From Polaromonas sp. UBA4122 (GTDB lineage: Bacteria; Pseudomonadota; Gammaproteobacteria; Burkholderiales; Burkholderiaceae_C), in NCBI GenBank assembly GCA_002381615.1, contig DFWY01000101.1, positions 18,910 through 58,568 on the forward strand: a stretch of 39,659 nucleotides of DNA, written 5' to 3'. How positions within the stretch are numbered: position 1 is the first letter of the stretch; every line of letters begins with the position of its first letter. The position numbers were made by a program, and so were the translations under genes. A model generated the notes under the pieces. That model saw nothing but the letters and a program-made list of their open reading frames with translations, did no database searches and was not told the origin of the DNA. This document shows, one piece after another, positions 28,001 to 36,012 of this stretch.

Positions 28001-28314
28001 CAGACTTCGAATTTGCGGCCACGCTGGACCAAGCCCGAGCCCGGCTGCGCGAGCACCGGTTTGACCTGGTGCTGCTGGACCTCGCGTTGGGCGAGGATTC
28101 GGGCTGGGATCTCGTGGCTGATATCGATGCGCTCGATCCACGGCCGCCGGTGATCGTGTTTTCGGCCAGCGATGTGGATCCGGCCGACGGCCAGCGGGCC
28201 GAAGCGGTCCTGCTCAAAGCCCATACTTCCAATACCGAGCTGTTAAATACCATCCAGCGGATTCTTCAGATTCCCGGAGACCCTGGCCCCACCCGTCCCC
28301 AAACCCTGAGTTGA
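25051..28314 (+). CDS. hybrid sensor histidine kinase, FixL-like PAS, two receivers
   Basis: A 1087-residue membrane kinase. Order: TM1 ~20-44; extracytoplasmic domain ~45-293, probably Cache-like; TM2 ~296-320; PAS1 ~345-460; PAS2 ~470-590; HisKA with His601 (SHELRTPL); HATPase (~705-820, N box near 716, DHGPGIP near 749); receiver 1 (~837-950, Asp885); receiver 2 (~953-1075, Asp1010). PAS1 is strikingly FixL-like: NVSMLMPEP, then His398 in EHDGYLGRY, then IIGIGR with Arg418. His398 and Arg418 are 20 residues apart, as are the haem-ligand His200 and distal Arg220 of Bradyrhizobium FixL. Oxygen sensing is inferred. Receiver 1 reads ICEGDLD, so Gly replaces the second acidic pocket residue. 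The free receiver gene follows after 3 bases. Confidence 0.93.
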   Translation: MSSTDTTLKNMPHPKIHQHRIGLVAGAILIVVTLLAGVTVFFVMERHAKELLGKSLQMSLKNRVQLSQTEIGAGFDRTMLIATRPTLMDQMQRVNADAEEGPARGALNTIAQSFLQTGLTGIVLLDKDGRELAHAGSFAQKSVLTVLLNLPGRVQLMSDGQLLLHAEADMKQAGRVVGKVITETSLPATTGALKDASLLGETGELALCAPFGLNMQCFPTTLNPKSFTLSKRSPQGVSLPMTHALEGDTGFITAHDYRNQEVAAAYAPVGDLGLGMVLKMDSAELYAPVWSQLRYLIPLLAGLLALALLLLRWLLTPLVVGLVRSEAQAQKMSASLRDSERHERALLDNVDEGLVSISDVGMIELFNPAAEHMFGYRSEEVVGKNVSMLMPEPYHSEHDGYLGRYLQTGQAKIIGIGREVKGLRSDGGVFPMDLRISEFFLGGRRQFIASIRDITERKRITEALRASELQLRQITDTVPALIAYLDLEQRFRFHNKAYEEVLGLSFGQINGHTLVEVLGPQTYGGVQDKVEEVLSGYAVHYERDQMTSQGKLRSYAFQFFPRYGEGADEGKVIGFFSMGTDITELKRIDRMKTEFVSTVSHELRTPLTSIRGSLGLIAGGVAGELPEAVKSLVGIAKNNCERLIRLINDILDSEKIESGKMRLDLQVVNIRQLVQQTLAANEGFAGQHRVKMLLQAPDASLQVRIDSDRMTQVLTNLLSNAVKFSPPESAVEVKVSRVGQQVRVEVADHGPGIPEEFRGRIFQKFSQADSSDSRQKGGTGLGLNISRALIEKMGGQIGFSSEAGAGTTFFFELPEWRDPAPLRQPFRARAASPRHRILICEGDLDVARLISMMLGKAGFEVDIAHSAAQALTCLTRNNYDAVTVDLKLPGQHGAAFISALRGEERTRHLPVVVISAMAEAGRLQFNHKPLTVSDWLEKPIDENLLILSVRRAVAGLHSGKPRILHVEDDPDIQRITEAIVQDFADFEFAATLDQARARLREHRFDLVLLDLALGEDSGWDLVADIDALDPRPPVIVFSASDVDPADGQRAEAVLLKAHTSNTELLNTIQRILQIPGDPGPTRPQTLS

Positions 28315-28317
28315 CCC

Positions 28318-28704
28318 ATGCCCGCACCCTTGAATCGCATTCTTTATGTTGAAGACGAACCGGACATCCGCGCCGTGGCGCAGATGGCCCTGGAAGCCGT
28401 GGGAGGTTTCGTCGTGATCGCCTGCGCCTCCGGTCAGGAAGCGCTGAGTGCCGCACCGCAGGCCCAGGCCGATCTGTTGCTACTGGACGTCATGATGCCC
28501 GGCATGGACGGGCCCAACACGCTCAAGGCTTTGCGTGCGCTACCTGCCACAGCCCAGACGCCGGTGATCTTCATGACGGCCAAGGTGCAGGCCGCAGAAG
28601 TGACGGTATACAAGGGCCTGGGCGCGCTGGAAGTGATTCCCAAGCCCTTTGACCCGATGGAGCTTTCTGCGCAGATTCAGCGTATCTGGGCGGCGCAGAT
28701 TTGA
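28318..28704 (+). CDS. single-domain response regulator (CheY-like)
   Basis: A receiver-only protein of 128 residues. Acidic pocket Glu12/Asp13, phospho-acceptor Asp57 ([13 protein letters not shown]), Thr in IFMTAK and Lys in [10 protein letters not shown] are all intact. No output domain is present, so it must act by protein contact or as a phosphate sink. It starts 3 bases after the hybrid kinase stop and completes the Hpt-kinase-receiver operon. Confidence 0.9.
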   Translation: MPAPLNRILYVEDEPDIRAVAQMALEAVGGFVVIACASGQEALSAAPQAQADLLLLDVMMPGMDGPNTLKALRALPATAQTPVIFMTAKVQAAEVTVYKGLGALEVIPKPFDPMELSAQIQRIWAAQI

Positions 28705-28743
28705 TGTTTGGCGCTTGAGTTTGTCGCTGTTTAAGGGTTAAAA

Positions 28744-28793
28744 GTGACGATAGCCCTTATGGGACGGATGTAAGTAGCTATTGATTTTATAGT
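28744..28793 (-). repeat. dispersed ~50-bp repeat, copy 3
   Basis: On the minus strand it begins ACTATAAAATCAATAGCTAC and runs through CCGTCCCATAAGGG. It aligns over its full length with 12701-12750 and 20841-20890. It fills the gap between the receiver gene and the flavin reductase gene. Confidence 0.6.
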
Positions 28794-28914
28794 GACCAGG
28801 TCCATACAGGGTCGTGCGAACATGTCACAATGTTGGGTACAGAAACTGGAAACTGCCGGGCGGTCAAGGCCGCAGAGGCAAATCCGTTGCAACGCAGCGA
28901 ATGGAGGCTTCAGA

Positions 28915-29451
28915 ATGGCTAAGCGCTCGTTTCCCCTGTCCAAGGTCTACGGTCTGCTCGAGCCGGGACCGGTGGTGCTGCTCACCACCGCGCACAAAGG
29001 CGCGGCCAACGTCATGACGATGTCGTGGCACACAATGATGGAGTTCGAGCCGCCGCTGGTGGGTTGCGTCGTCAGCAACCGCGACTTCAGCTTCGATGCG
29101 CTCAAGGCGACGCGTCAATGCGTACTCAACATTCCCACGGTGGAACTGGCGGCGAAGGTAGTGGGCTGCGGCAACACCTCCGGCCGCCGCGTGGACAAGT
29201 TCAAGTCCTTCGGCCTGACGCCGGAACCGGCGTCGCTGGTCGGCGCGCCGCTGATCGCCGAGTGCTACGCCAACCTGGAATGCCGGGTGGTCGATACGCG
29301 GCTGATGAATCGCTACAATTTCTTCGTGCTCGAGGTGCTCAAAGCGTGGATCGACCCGGCCTGCAAAGAACCGCGCACGCTTCATCACCGGGGGCGGGGC
29401 GTTTTCATCGTGGCCGGCGAGACGATCAAGCTGCCGTCGAAGATGAAGTGA
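28915..29451 (+). CDS. flavin reductase-like FMN-binding protein
   Basis: A 178-residue protein of the flavin reductase-like split-barrel family (DIM6/NTAB type). Visible family features are PVVLLTTAHKGAANVMTMSW near the N-terminus, the CVLNIPTVELA segment, and RGRGVFIVAGETI near the C-terminus. Members bind FMN and reduce flavin or act on small molecules; the substrate here is not evident. The start at 28915 follows GGAGG (28903-28907) at a good spacing. It stands alone on the plus strand, and the next genes lie on the other strand. Confidence 0.82.
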   Translation: MAKRSFPLSKVYGLLEPGPVVLLTTAHKGAANVMTMSWHTMMEFEPPLVGCVVSNRDFSFDALKATRQCVLNIPTVELAAKVVGCGNTSGRRVDKFKSFGLTPEPASLVGAPLIAECYANLECRVVDTRLMNRYNFFVLEVLKAWIDPACKEPRTLHHRGRGVFIVAGETIKLPSKMK

Positions 29452-29715
29452 CCTGAGCTGATCGACGAGTTTCGGTCCAGACAAAAGAGAATTTTTATCT
29501 CGATGATGCGCTTGGCATTTTGGACCAGGCATGGAATTGGCTCTAGGCGTCGGCGATTCGACCGTCGACCGGTTCAGGCGACCCTGATACGTCTTCAGAT
29601 TGACCGAAAGCAGCTTTTAACGTGCCGCATAACCGGCCCGCGCAGAGCGGGGGGTCCGTGTTGATCGGAGCTTGGACGCCGCCTCACGCCGTGCCTCAGA
29701 TCTCGCAGCGCCACA

Positions 29716-30642
29716 CTAGTGACCACCCAGGAGCCGGCCGTTGACCATCTGCCCGTACATCGAATCGGGAGAGTCGTGGAATTTCTTTCGCGTGGCTTCG
29801 ACGGAGCCGGTAAAACGCGGGTCCTGAGGGCGGTCCTGGCTGTTCATGAACATGGCAACATCCCACGCGTCCTGATCGCTGAGCATTCCACCGCGACTCA
29901 AAGGCATGTTCGCTTTGATGAACCCGGCCGCGTTGCCCACCTGGTGCATGCCAGCTCCCCAGTTGAAAGAGTTCTTGCCCCATAGCGGTGGAAATGTCAC
30001 CTGTCCCGCGCTGCTCTGGCCTTGCCCGTCTGCGCCGTGGCAAAGGGCGCAATTGGCTGTGTAGACACGCTCACCTCGTGCATAGTCTGCTGACAGCGGC
30101 GGCTTGGGCAATTTGGGATAACCACTTCCTGGCACTTTGGTTCCGACCGGCGCTCCTTTGGCGAGCCAGTAGGAATATGACTCAAGCGCGACCAGCACCG
30201 GATCGCCCAGAGGCGGAGCCTTGCCGTTCATGCTGTAGCGAAAGCACCCCTGGATTCGTTCGGCCAACGTGCTGATCTTGCCGTCCTTGGCGCGGTAGGC
30301 CGGGTATGAAATGAATGCCCCCCACAGAGGGGCCGAGTCGGCGCGCCGGCCCGCATCCAAGTGGCAATTTGCACACCTGAGAGAGTTGCCGACGAACTTG
30401 CCAGCAAATTCACGGGTGCGTGTGAATATTCGCTCACCTTGTAGAACTACTTTGCCAAACTCGTCGTCAGCAAGGCTGGCTTCGGGGGGCGGCTTGAAAG
30501 GCTTCGCAGCCGATGTCACTGTTGCGTCCACAGGCGTCGCTGGCTGCGCCGCTGCTGCTGTCTCGGCGGCGCCTCCGATGGAGGCCATCAGGAAGACGAG
30601 GGAAAGCATGGCGAATGGGAGACGGAGCCGGGGGTAGTTCAT
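29716..30642 (-). CDS. tsdA: thiosulfate dehydrogenase TsdA, dihaem cytochrome c
   Basis: Periplasmic dihaem cytochrome of 308 residues with a Sec signal peptide (cleavage near GGAAETAAA). Haem motifs are Cys90-Cys93-His94 (CANCH) and Cys198-Cys201-His202 (CALCH). Between them lie SYPAYRAKDG and ERIQGCFRYSMNG; Cys133 in the latter corresponds to the unusual axial cysteine ligand of the catalytic haem of TsdA. The enzyme oxidises thiosulfate to tetrathionate or runs in reverse, depending on species. Its ATG overlaps the tsdB stop (ATGA), so the two are co-translated. Confidence 0.9.
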   Translation of the reverse strand: MNYPRLRLPFAMLSLVFLMASIGGAAETAAAAQPATPVDATVTSAAKPFKPPPEASLADDEFGKVVLQGERIFTRTREFAGKFVGNSLRCANCHLDAGRRADSAPLWGAFISYPAYRAKDGKISTLAERIQGCFRYSMNGKAPPLGDPVLVALESYSYWLAKGAPVGTKVPGSGYPKLPKPPLSADYARGERVYTANCALCHGADGQGQSSAGQVTFPPLWGKNSFNWGAGMHQVGNAAGFIKANMPLSRGGMLSDQDAWDVAMFMNSQDRPQDPRFTGSVEATRKKFHDSPDSMYGQMVNGRLLGGH

Positions 30643-31355
30643 GGCTTGGCTCCTTCGGTCTTGGGACGCCGACTGCCGGCGGTTGGCAGGCTGGCGAAAT
30701 AGTCGGCCAGCGCGCTGATCTCGGCGTCAGAGAGCTTGTCGGCAATCAGTACCATGAGCGTCAATGGCCCCGGCGGTCGCAGGCCGTGTTTCCATCCCCT
30801 GAGTTGACCGGCGATATAGGCGGCGGGCTGTCCTGCCAGCGGAGGGAAGCTTTCTCCGACGCCAAGACCGGCGGGTCCGTGGCACTGGATGCAAGCGGGA
30901 AGGCCATCGGTCCAGCGCCCACGCGTGGCAAGCCAAGCACCCGTGTCCGCATGGCTGGCCTCGGGGACGCGAGCGGCCGTGACCGTCGACGGCAAGGCGC
31001 TAAAGAACGCAGCCATTGCTTGTCGCTGGGCATCCGTGAGCGCCTTTGCGATTGGCTGCATCACAGCGTTCTGCCGAGTGCTGGCGGCGAACGCATTCAA
31101 CTGTTCGAGAAGATAGCTTTGGCCGAGACCGGCGAGACGGGGGAAGCCTGCCGCGCCGTTCCCTTCGCCCTTGGCGCCGTGGCAGGCGACGCATGCGGGG
31201 ACACCTTGGGTCGTCCCTTTCGTCGCTATGGTTTGAGCCATGCTCATAGGAACATCCAGCGCGAAGGCGCTGCCTATCCCGCACATCATCAAGAGCGCGC
31301 CAAGCGTCCGGTGCATCGTCCTGGACGCGGAAGCGCGCCGAGCAAATTCAGGCAT
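30639..31355 (-). CDS. tsdB: TsdB, dihaem cytochrome c electron acceptor
   Basis: Periplasmic cytochrome of the c4 type, 238 residues, the usual electron partner of TsdA. It has a signal peptide (LGALLMMCGIGSAFA) and two haem sites, Cys55-Cys58-His59 (CVACH) and Cys155-Cys158-His159 (CIQCH). The two halves are related (FPRLAGLGQSYLLEQL and FPPLAGQPAAYIAGQL). The start at 31355 is chosen because GGAGAG lies a few bases upstream on the minus strand; the frame is open to 31604 but that part is not conserved in character. First gene of the tsdBA pair. Confidence 0.88.
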   Translation of the reverse strand: MPEFARRASASRTMHRTLGALLMMCGIGSAFALDVPMSMAQTIATKGTTQGVPACVACHGAKGEGNGAAGFPRLAGLGQSYLLEQLNAFAASTRQNAVMQPIAKALTDAQRQAMAAFFSALPSTVTAARVPEASHADTGAWLATRGRWTDGLPACIQCHGPAGLGVGESFPPLAGQPAAYIAGQLRGWKHGLRPPGPLTLMVLIADKLSDAEISALADYFASLPTAGSRRPKTEGAKP

Positions 31356-31809
31356 CTGGCCTCTCCATATTGAATGAATCCATCCAGCTGCTGCTGGTAT
31401 GGCGACATTAGCGTAAAGCCTCATGAGCGCTCGTAGGACGGCATCTTGATAGCTTGATAGAGCATTGATCGTCATGTTGCAAGCCTCAGTCTGAGACACC
31501 GGCCCGATCGACGGGTGATGTCCCCAGCAGCGATTGCGCGCAACGCATCGCATGAGGTATCGGTCTGCGAGCTTACCCTGCGGCAAAAGGTTGCACCCAC
31601 GCACGGTGGCCTACGCTGTGGATAAATGCCTGAATAACTCAGAAATTTGGTGCCAGCCGTGGGCTTGCCGATCATGCTCGAAAAATAGGCAGTCGGGGTG
31701 GCACCTCACGACCCAAAACCGTCCTTCTATTTTCCACGGAGCAGATGCTCAAACGTCGAAGTTCATGGGCGCTGCGCAGCTTTATCGTACGCCGTCCAAG
31801 GAGGCCCGA
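31356..31809. other. 454-base gap with no supported gene
   Basis: This stretch lies between the RIO kinase stop and tsdB, both on the minus strand. It should hold the tsdB promoter. I see no convincing reading frame, RNA or hairpin. A lone TGTGGATAA at 31617 equals a DnaA box but stands alone. Confidence 0.4.
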
Positions 31810-32685
31810 CTATTTCGCTTTCGGCCATTTGCCTTCGGCGTTGACGCCATCCTTGCGCGCCCGCCGTGCGGCGTCTTCGTCGCGCGCTGCGTCGATGACC
31901 CGCATCACGCCGTTGAGGTCGGCGAGCTTTTCGTTACGCTTGAAGTGCCCGGTAAGTTCGCTCTCCGGCTGCAGCGCACCGGTTTCGTAAAGCGACCAGA
32001 TTTCCTTGCCGTAGTCGGTGCGCAGAAGTTCCGGGGCGAACTGGCCGAAGTAAGTGGCGAGGTTATCAACGTCGCGCTCGAGCATTCGGCTGGCATTGTT
32101 GTTGGCTGCTGCGTCGATCGCCTGCGGCAGGTCGATGATCACCGGCCCATCGCTGTCAATCAGCACGTTGTACTCGGAGAGATCACCATGCACGATGCCG
32201 GCGCAGAGCATGCGGACGACCTGCCGGATCAGAACAGCGTGGTAGCGCCGGGCTTCGTCTCCGCTCAGGACGACGTCGTTGAGCCGCGGCGCAGGTGAGC
32301 CGTTTTCATCGGTCACCAGCTCCATCAGCAGCACGCCTTCGTGGAAGTTGTACGGCGTTGGCACGCGAACGCCTGCGGCCGCAAGGCGGTGCAGCGCATC
32401 GACCTCGGCATGCTGCCAGGCGGCCTCCTGCTCCTGGCGCCCGTAGCGTGAGCCCTTGGCCATGGCGCGGGCCTGGCGGCTGTTCTTGATCTTGCGGCCT
32501 TCGGTGTAATCGACGGCCTGACGGAAGCTTCGCTTGTTGGCTTCTTTGTAAACCTTGGCGCAAAGCACCTCATCGCCACACTGGACGACATACACCATGG
32601 CTTCCTTGCCGCTCATGAGCTGACGGATGACCTTGTCGACCAGGCCATCGGCCACCAGTGGCTCGATTCTGCTCGGGGTTTTCAT
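31810..32685 (-). CDS. RIO1-family atypical serine protein kinase
   Basis: Soluble kinase of 291 residues. RIO1 motifs are present: Lys44 (CAKVYK) for ATP, the flexible-loop segment KRSFRQAVDYTEGR, catalytic His166-Gly-Asp168 with Asn173 (HGDLSEYN), and metal-binding Asp185 (IIDLPQA). RIO kinases of archaea and eukaryotes act in small ribosomal subunit maturation; the role of bacterial ones is poorly defined. The ATG overlaps the stop of ycaO by four bases (ATGA), so it is probably made in step with YcaO. The frame remains open upstream, but that is ycaO sequence in another frame. Confidence 0.9.
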   Translation of the reverse strand: MKTPSRIEPLVADGLVDKVIRQLMSGKEAMVYVVQCGDEVLCAKVYKEANKRSFRQAVDYTEGRKIKNSRQARAMAKGSRYGRQEQEAAWQHAEVDALHRLAAAGVRVPTPYNFHEGVLLMELVTDENGSPAPRLNDVVLSGDEARRYHAVLIRQVVRMLCAGIVHGDLSEYNVLIDSDGPVIIDLPQAIDAAANNNASRMLERDVDNLATYFGQFAPELLRTDYGKEIWSLYETGALQPESELTGHFKRNEKLADLNGVMRVIDAARDEDAARRARKDGVNAEGKWPKAK

Positions 32686-34421
32686 GCCTTCTGTTCGCTC
32701 TTGTGCAGCTTGCCATAGGCGGTGAGAAGGCGTTGGTGCATGTCGCAGTCGGCCAGGTTCAGCCCGAGCGCGGGCTGGCCGAAAAAGCGCAGCTCGCCTT
32801 TGAGAAGGGCTTTGGCCTGGCGCAGCGTTTCGGCACCGTAGAGGTTTTGCAGGGTGGCGGCGTAAGGCGCAGCATCGTCGAGCTTCCGCAGGCTTTCGAT
32901 GCAGCGGTACACGCGGCGGCGATCGGCATTGATTTGTCCGAAATGGCGAATCCATTCGCATCCTTCGCCGATGGCTTCTTCGTTATCGAACGCCAACGCC
33001 AGCAGGGTTTTCAGTTCGCCCACGCGCAGGTCTTTCCAGAACGCGTCGTCGCCGGGTGCTAGGCCGATCAGGGCCGCGACCAGGCGCTCGTCGGTGAGGC
33101 CGCTTTCATTGAGCGTGTCGAGTAGATCGCTGCATTCTTCGTTGTCGAGTTCGGGCAGGTGCAGGATGGCTTCGCGGATGCTGTTGGCAACGCTGTTGTT
33201 CTCCCATTCGAGTTCGTCGATCGGGTAGATCTCCGACATGCCGGGAACAATAATGCGGCAGGCATAGACGCCCAGATGGGTGAAGTCTGCAACGTAGATG
33301 TCGTGGCCGCTGGCGTGAATGCATTCGACCAGCCAGGCATAGTCTTCGGCGGTGGTGGTGCTGAAGTTCCAGTCGTGGAATGCGAAATCCGGTTTGTCGC
33401 CGAGGAAGTTCCAGCTGATGATGCCGCTGGAGTCCACAAAGTGGATTTCGATGTTCGGCGAACTGGCGATTTCTTCGAGGTCGAAACCGGGTTCCGGAAA
33501 GCCAGCCAGCGCGTCAAGCGCCCGCCCCTGCAGCAACTCGGTCAGCGCGCGTTCCAGTGCAATTTCGAAGCGCGGATGGGCACCGAAGCTGGAGAAGCAG
33601 CCCTGGTCCTGTGAATTGAGCAGGGTCACGTTCATCACCGGGTATTGGCCGCCCAGCGAGGCGTCTTTCACCAGAATGCCGAAGCCGGCGTCACGCAGGC
33701 CTTGGATGCCGGCCGCGATGCGCGGATAACGATTGATGACGTCTTGCGGCACGTCAGGCAGGCAAAGCCCCTCGCTGATGATGCGGAACTTGATGTGGCG
33801 CTCAAAAATTTCCGACAGCGCCTGCGTTCGCGCCTCAGCCTGCGTATTGCCGGCCGACATGCCGTTGCTGACATACAGGTTGCCAATGACGTTGACCGGG
33901 AAGTGGATCACGGCCTCGTCACGCTGGCGCACGTAGGGAAGGGCGCAGATTCCGCGCTCCATGTTGCCCGAGTTGAAATCGACCAGGGTGCTGGCGTGGA
34001 TGCTGCCCTTGGGGTTGTAGAACTGCTGCAGTTCGGGCGTTAGCAGGGCGCGCGGCCATGCGCCGCCCGCCCCGGGCGCAAACCACTGCTCCTGCGGATA
34101 GTGCACGAAACTGCGACCCGCGCCGCCCTCGGCGTATGGCTGGCCGAGGTAGTAGTGGTTCCAGAAGTAGTTGCAAGACAGGCGTTCAAAAAATTCGCCG
34201 AGCGCGCTGGCCAGCGACGCCAGTTTGGAGGCGCCCTTGCCGTTGGTGAACATCAGCGGGCAGTCCCGGTCGCGCACGTGCACCGACCAGATGCCATCGA
34301 TGGGGTTGAGCCACGAACGTTCCTCAACGTGAAAGCCAAGGGCCTCCAGCTTGGCCTGCATGGTGTTGATCGAGGATTCAAGCGAGGCATCCTTGCCGAC
34401 GATGAAGCTTTCTGATTGCAT
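32682..34421 (-). CDS. ycaO: YcaO, ribosomal protein S12 methylthiotransferase accessory factor
   Basis: ATP-dependent YcaO-domain protein of 579 residues, close in length to the E. coli protein (586) and similar throughout. Motifs include WLNPIDGIWSVHVRD, GKGASKLASLASALGEFFER (part of the ATP site), NVIGNLYVSNGMSAGNT, SLGGQYPV and FTHLGVYACRIIVPGMSEIYP. E. coli YcaO supports RimO-dependent methylthiolation of ribosomal protein S12; the reaction it performs is unclear. The C-terminus (SEQKA) lacks the proline-rich tail of azoline-forming YcaOs, and no RiPP precursor or cyclodehydratase partner is nearby. It leads a two-gene unit with the RIO1 kinase. Confidence 0.93.
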   Translation of the reverse strand: MQSESFIVGKDASLESSINTMQAKLEALGFHVEERSWLNPIDGIWSVHVRDRDCPLMFTNGKGASKLASLASALGEFFERLSCNYFWNHYYLGQPYAEGGAGRSFVHYPQEQWFAPGAGGAWPRALLTPELQQFYNPKGSIHASTLVDFNSGNMERGICALPYVRQRDEAVIHFPVNVIGNLYVSNGMSAGNTQAEARTQALSEIFERHIKFRIISEGLCLPDVPQDVINRYPRIAAGIQGLRDAGFGILVKDASLGGQYPVMNVTLLNSQDQGCFSSFGAHPRFEIALERALTELLQGRALDALAGFPEPGFDLEEIASSPNIEIHFVDSSGIISWNFLGDKPDFAFHDWNFSTTTAEDYAWLVECIHASGHDIYVADFTHLGVYACRIIVPGMSEIYPIDELEWENNSVANSIREAILHLPELDNEECSDLLDTLNESGLTDERLVAALIGLAPGDDAFWKDLRVGELKTLLALAFDNEEAIGEGCEWIRHFGQINADRRRVYRCIESLRKLDDAAPYAATLQNLYGAETLRQAKALLKGELRFFGQPALGLNLADCDMHQRLLTAYGKLHKSEQKA

Positions 34422-34863
34422 GGGTAGTCCTGCTGAGTGCTGTATGGGGAGAGAAATGCCTGCCAGCGCCGCTGGGGACGTTTACCCGTAAAGGGCCGCC
34501 GGTGGCTTGGCGACCCCGTGGTGGTCGATATCGGCAGTTCGTTATCGGTGATGCGGGGTCGGCAACCGGGGACGACGGCGCCCGGACTGAGGTGAAGCTT
34601 GTGATTATCTCGCATCGGCGCCTTACTCGGCATGCCCCCATGCAGTGCGAGGGCTTAGGCGGCCGCCAGCACCTTGCGCACGGATCGCGGTGATTTCTAC
34701 CTCATCGGGCGGGCGATGAATTGGGGTGCCGTTGTAGTTTGCCGCTATCGGGCCTTTTGCTGAATGTCGGCTTCTGGCCGTTATATAGACATCTCTAATG
34801 GTTTGAGGCGGGGTGCTCAATCTGCCGCCAGGCAGTACGATGTAGGGCAAACGAGATCCGACC
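34422..34863. other. 442-base divergent gap between ycaO and pfkB
   Basis: Holds the promoters of both neighbours and an arfB-like fragment at 34662-34740. The stretch around 34764-34781 (GAATGTCGGCTTCTGGCC) resembles another common intergenic repeat type of this family. No intact gene or RNA is seen. Confidence 0.4.
34662..34740 (-). pseudogene. arfB: arfB (peptidyl-tRNA hydrolase) N-terminal remnant
   Basis: The minus strand reads TPIHRPPDEVEITAIRAQG followed by AGG. The core DEVEITAIRAQGAGG (34706-34662) is nearly identical to the start of ArfB/YaeJ, the ribosome-rescue hydrolase. The similarity stops exactly where the catalytic GGQ should be completed: the next codon is CGC (Arg), not Gln, and the reading then runs to an early stop. 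There is no ATG at the expected place. About 24 residues of ~140 remain, so this is a broken gene. Confidence 0.6.
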
Positions 34864-35808
34864 ATGACCAAGACCGACATCCTGACCGTCACCATGAATC
34901 CAGCCCTGGACGTGTCAACGTCGACCGACAAGGTAACGGACACGCACAAACTCAGATGCACTGCCGCGAAACTTCACCCTGGGGGTGGCGGGATCAACGT
35001 GGCCCGCGTCGTGCAGCGGCTGGGCGGCGACTGTCTCGCGCTTTACCCGGCTGGGGGAGCGAAAGGGCAGTTGCTGCGACAGATGCTCGACCAGGAGCAG
35101 GTGCGCAGCCATTGTGTCGCTATTGCAGATGAGACGCGTGAGAGCTTTTCTGTCCACGAAGTGTCTAGCGGGCGTGACTTTCGCTTTGTGTTGCCCGGGC
35201 CTGCATTGACGCCACTGGAGTGGGAGGCCTGCCTGGAGTACGTGAGCGTACTCGAAGTGCCTCCCCGTTATCTGGTGGCCAGTGGCAGCCTGCCGCCCGG
35301 TGTGCCTGACGACTTTTACGCGCGACTGGCAAGGCTGGCGCGCGCGCGCGGCAGCCTTGTGGTGGTGGATACGTCAGGTCCGGCGCTGGCAGCAGCGCTG
35401 GCAGAAGGGGTGTATCTGGTGAAGCCAAGCCTGCGGGAGTTGCGCGACCTGACCGGCCGGCCGCTGACCACCGAGCCGCAGTGGCGCGAGGCTGCACGGC
35501 AGATCATCAAGGATGGACAGGCGCAGGTCGTGGCACTGTCTCTGGGCGAGGACGGCGCACTGCTTGTCACCGCGGACAGAACGCTACGTGCCCAGAGCGT
35601 GCCGGTGAAGGTGGAAAGTTCCATTGGTGCCGGCGACAGCTTTGTCGGCGGCCTGATCTGGGCGTTGAATCGAAATGCCGATCTTGAGCAGGCGTTCCGC
35701 TATGGCATGGCGGCAGGCGCAGCCGCCATGCTCACTGCGGGAACCGCGCTGGGCCAGGCGGCGGATGTGGAACGGCTCCACAACGAGGTAACCGTCGCGC
35801 CAGCCTGA
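34864..35808 (+). CDS. pfkB: 6-phosphofructokinase II (PfkB family)
   Basis: Ribokinase-fold sugar phosphate kinase of 314 residues. The substrate-binding motif GGGGINVARV lies at 40-49 and the anion-hole/catalytic motif GAGDS at 255-259, with Asp258 as catalytic base. LRCTAAKLHPGGGG, SGSLPPGVP and LVKPSLREL match E. coli PfkB more closely than 1-phosphofructokinase or tagatose-6-phosphate kinase, although these cannot be fully excluded. It stands divergent from ycaO and 185 bases before kup; no fru PTS genes are near. Confidence 0.85.
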   Translation: MTKTDILTVTMNPALDVSTSTDKVTDTHKLRCTAAKLHPGGGGINVARVVQRLGGDCLALYPAGGAKGQLLRQMLDQEQVRSHCVAIADETRESFSVHEVSSGRDFRFVLPGPALTPLEWEACLEYVSVLEVPPRYLVASGSLPPGVPDDFYARLARLARARGSLVVVDTSGPALAAALAEGVYLVKPSLRELRDLTGRPLTTEPQWREAARQIIKDGQAQVVALSLGEDGALLVTADRTLRAQSVPVKVESSIGAGDSFVGGLIWALNRNADLEQAFRYGMAAGAAAMLTAGTALGQAADVERLHNEVTVAPA

Positions 35809-35859
35809 GCCGATGACCCGCAAGCCTCGCGCTGCTTCATGGTCTTGCCGCGCAGGACG

Positions 35860-36012
35860 CTACATGTTGCGCCGGTACTGCTCACCCACCTCGAACGTCA
35901 TCAGCACAGCATAATGCCAGGGGCCTGCCTTTGTCGCGCGGATCAGATTTGCGCCCCACTTCTCCTCAACAATTATTTGAACCAGATCCTCCGATGAAGA
36001 ATACTCAGTCAT
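35860..36012 (-). CDS. possible 50-residue ORF antisense to the kup start
   Basis: An ATG-initiated frame on the minus strand encodes 50 residues beginning [20 protein letters not shown] and ending [12 protein letters not shown]. The last ~30 codons use GC-ending codons like a real gene and end in TAG. Its first 19 bases overlap the kup start on the other strand. It may be the surviving C-terminal part of an older gene rather than a working one. No homologue is recognised. Confidence 0.2.
   Translation of the reverse strand: MTEYSSSEDLVQIIVEEKWGANLIRATKAGPWHYAVLMTFEVGEQYRRNM

Noticed and set aside
29485-29512. Short inverted repeat GAGA...TCTC after the flavin reductase gene as a terminator
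   Set aside because: The stem is only four pairs and lacks a T run.
31617-31625. TGTGGATAA, a perfect DnaA box
   Set aside because: It is a single copy with no cluster, AT-rich region or origin genes. One match in 40 kb is expected by chance.
32682-34421. YcaO as part of a thiazole/oxazole peptide (RiPP) cluster
   Set aside because: It matches the S12-linked E. coli YcaO along its length, lacks the proline-rich C-terminus, and has no precursor peptide, E1-like or dehydrogenase gene nearby.
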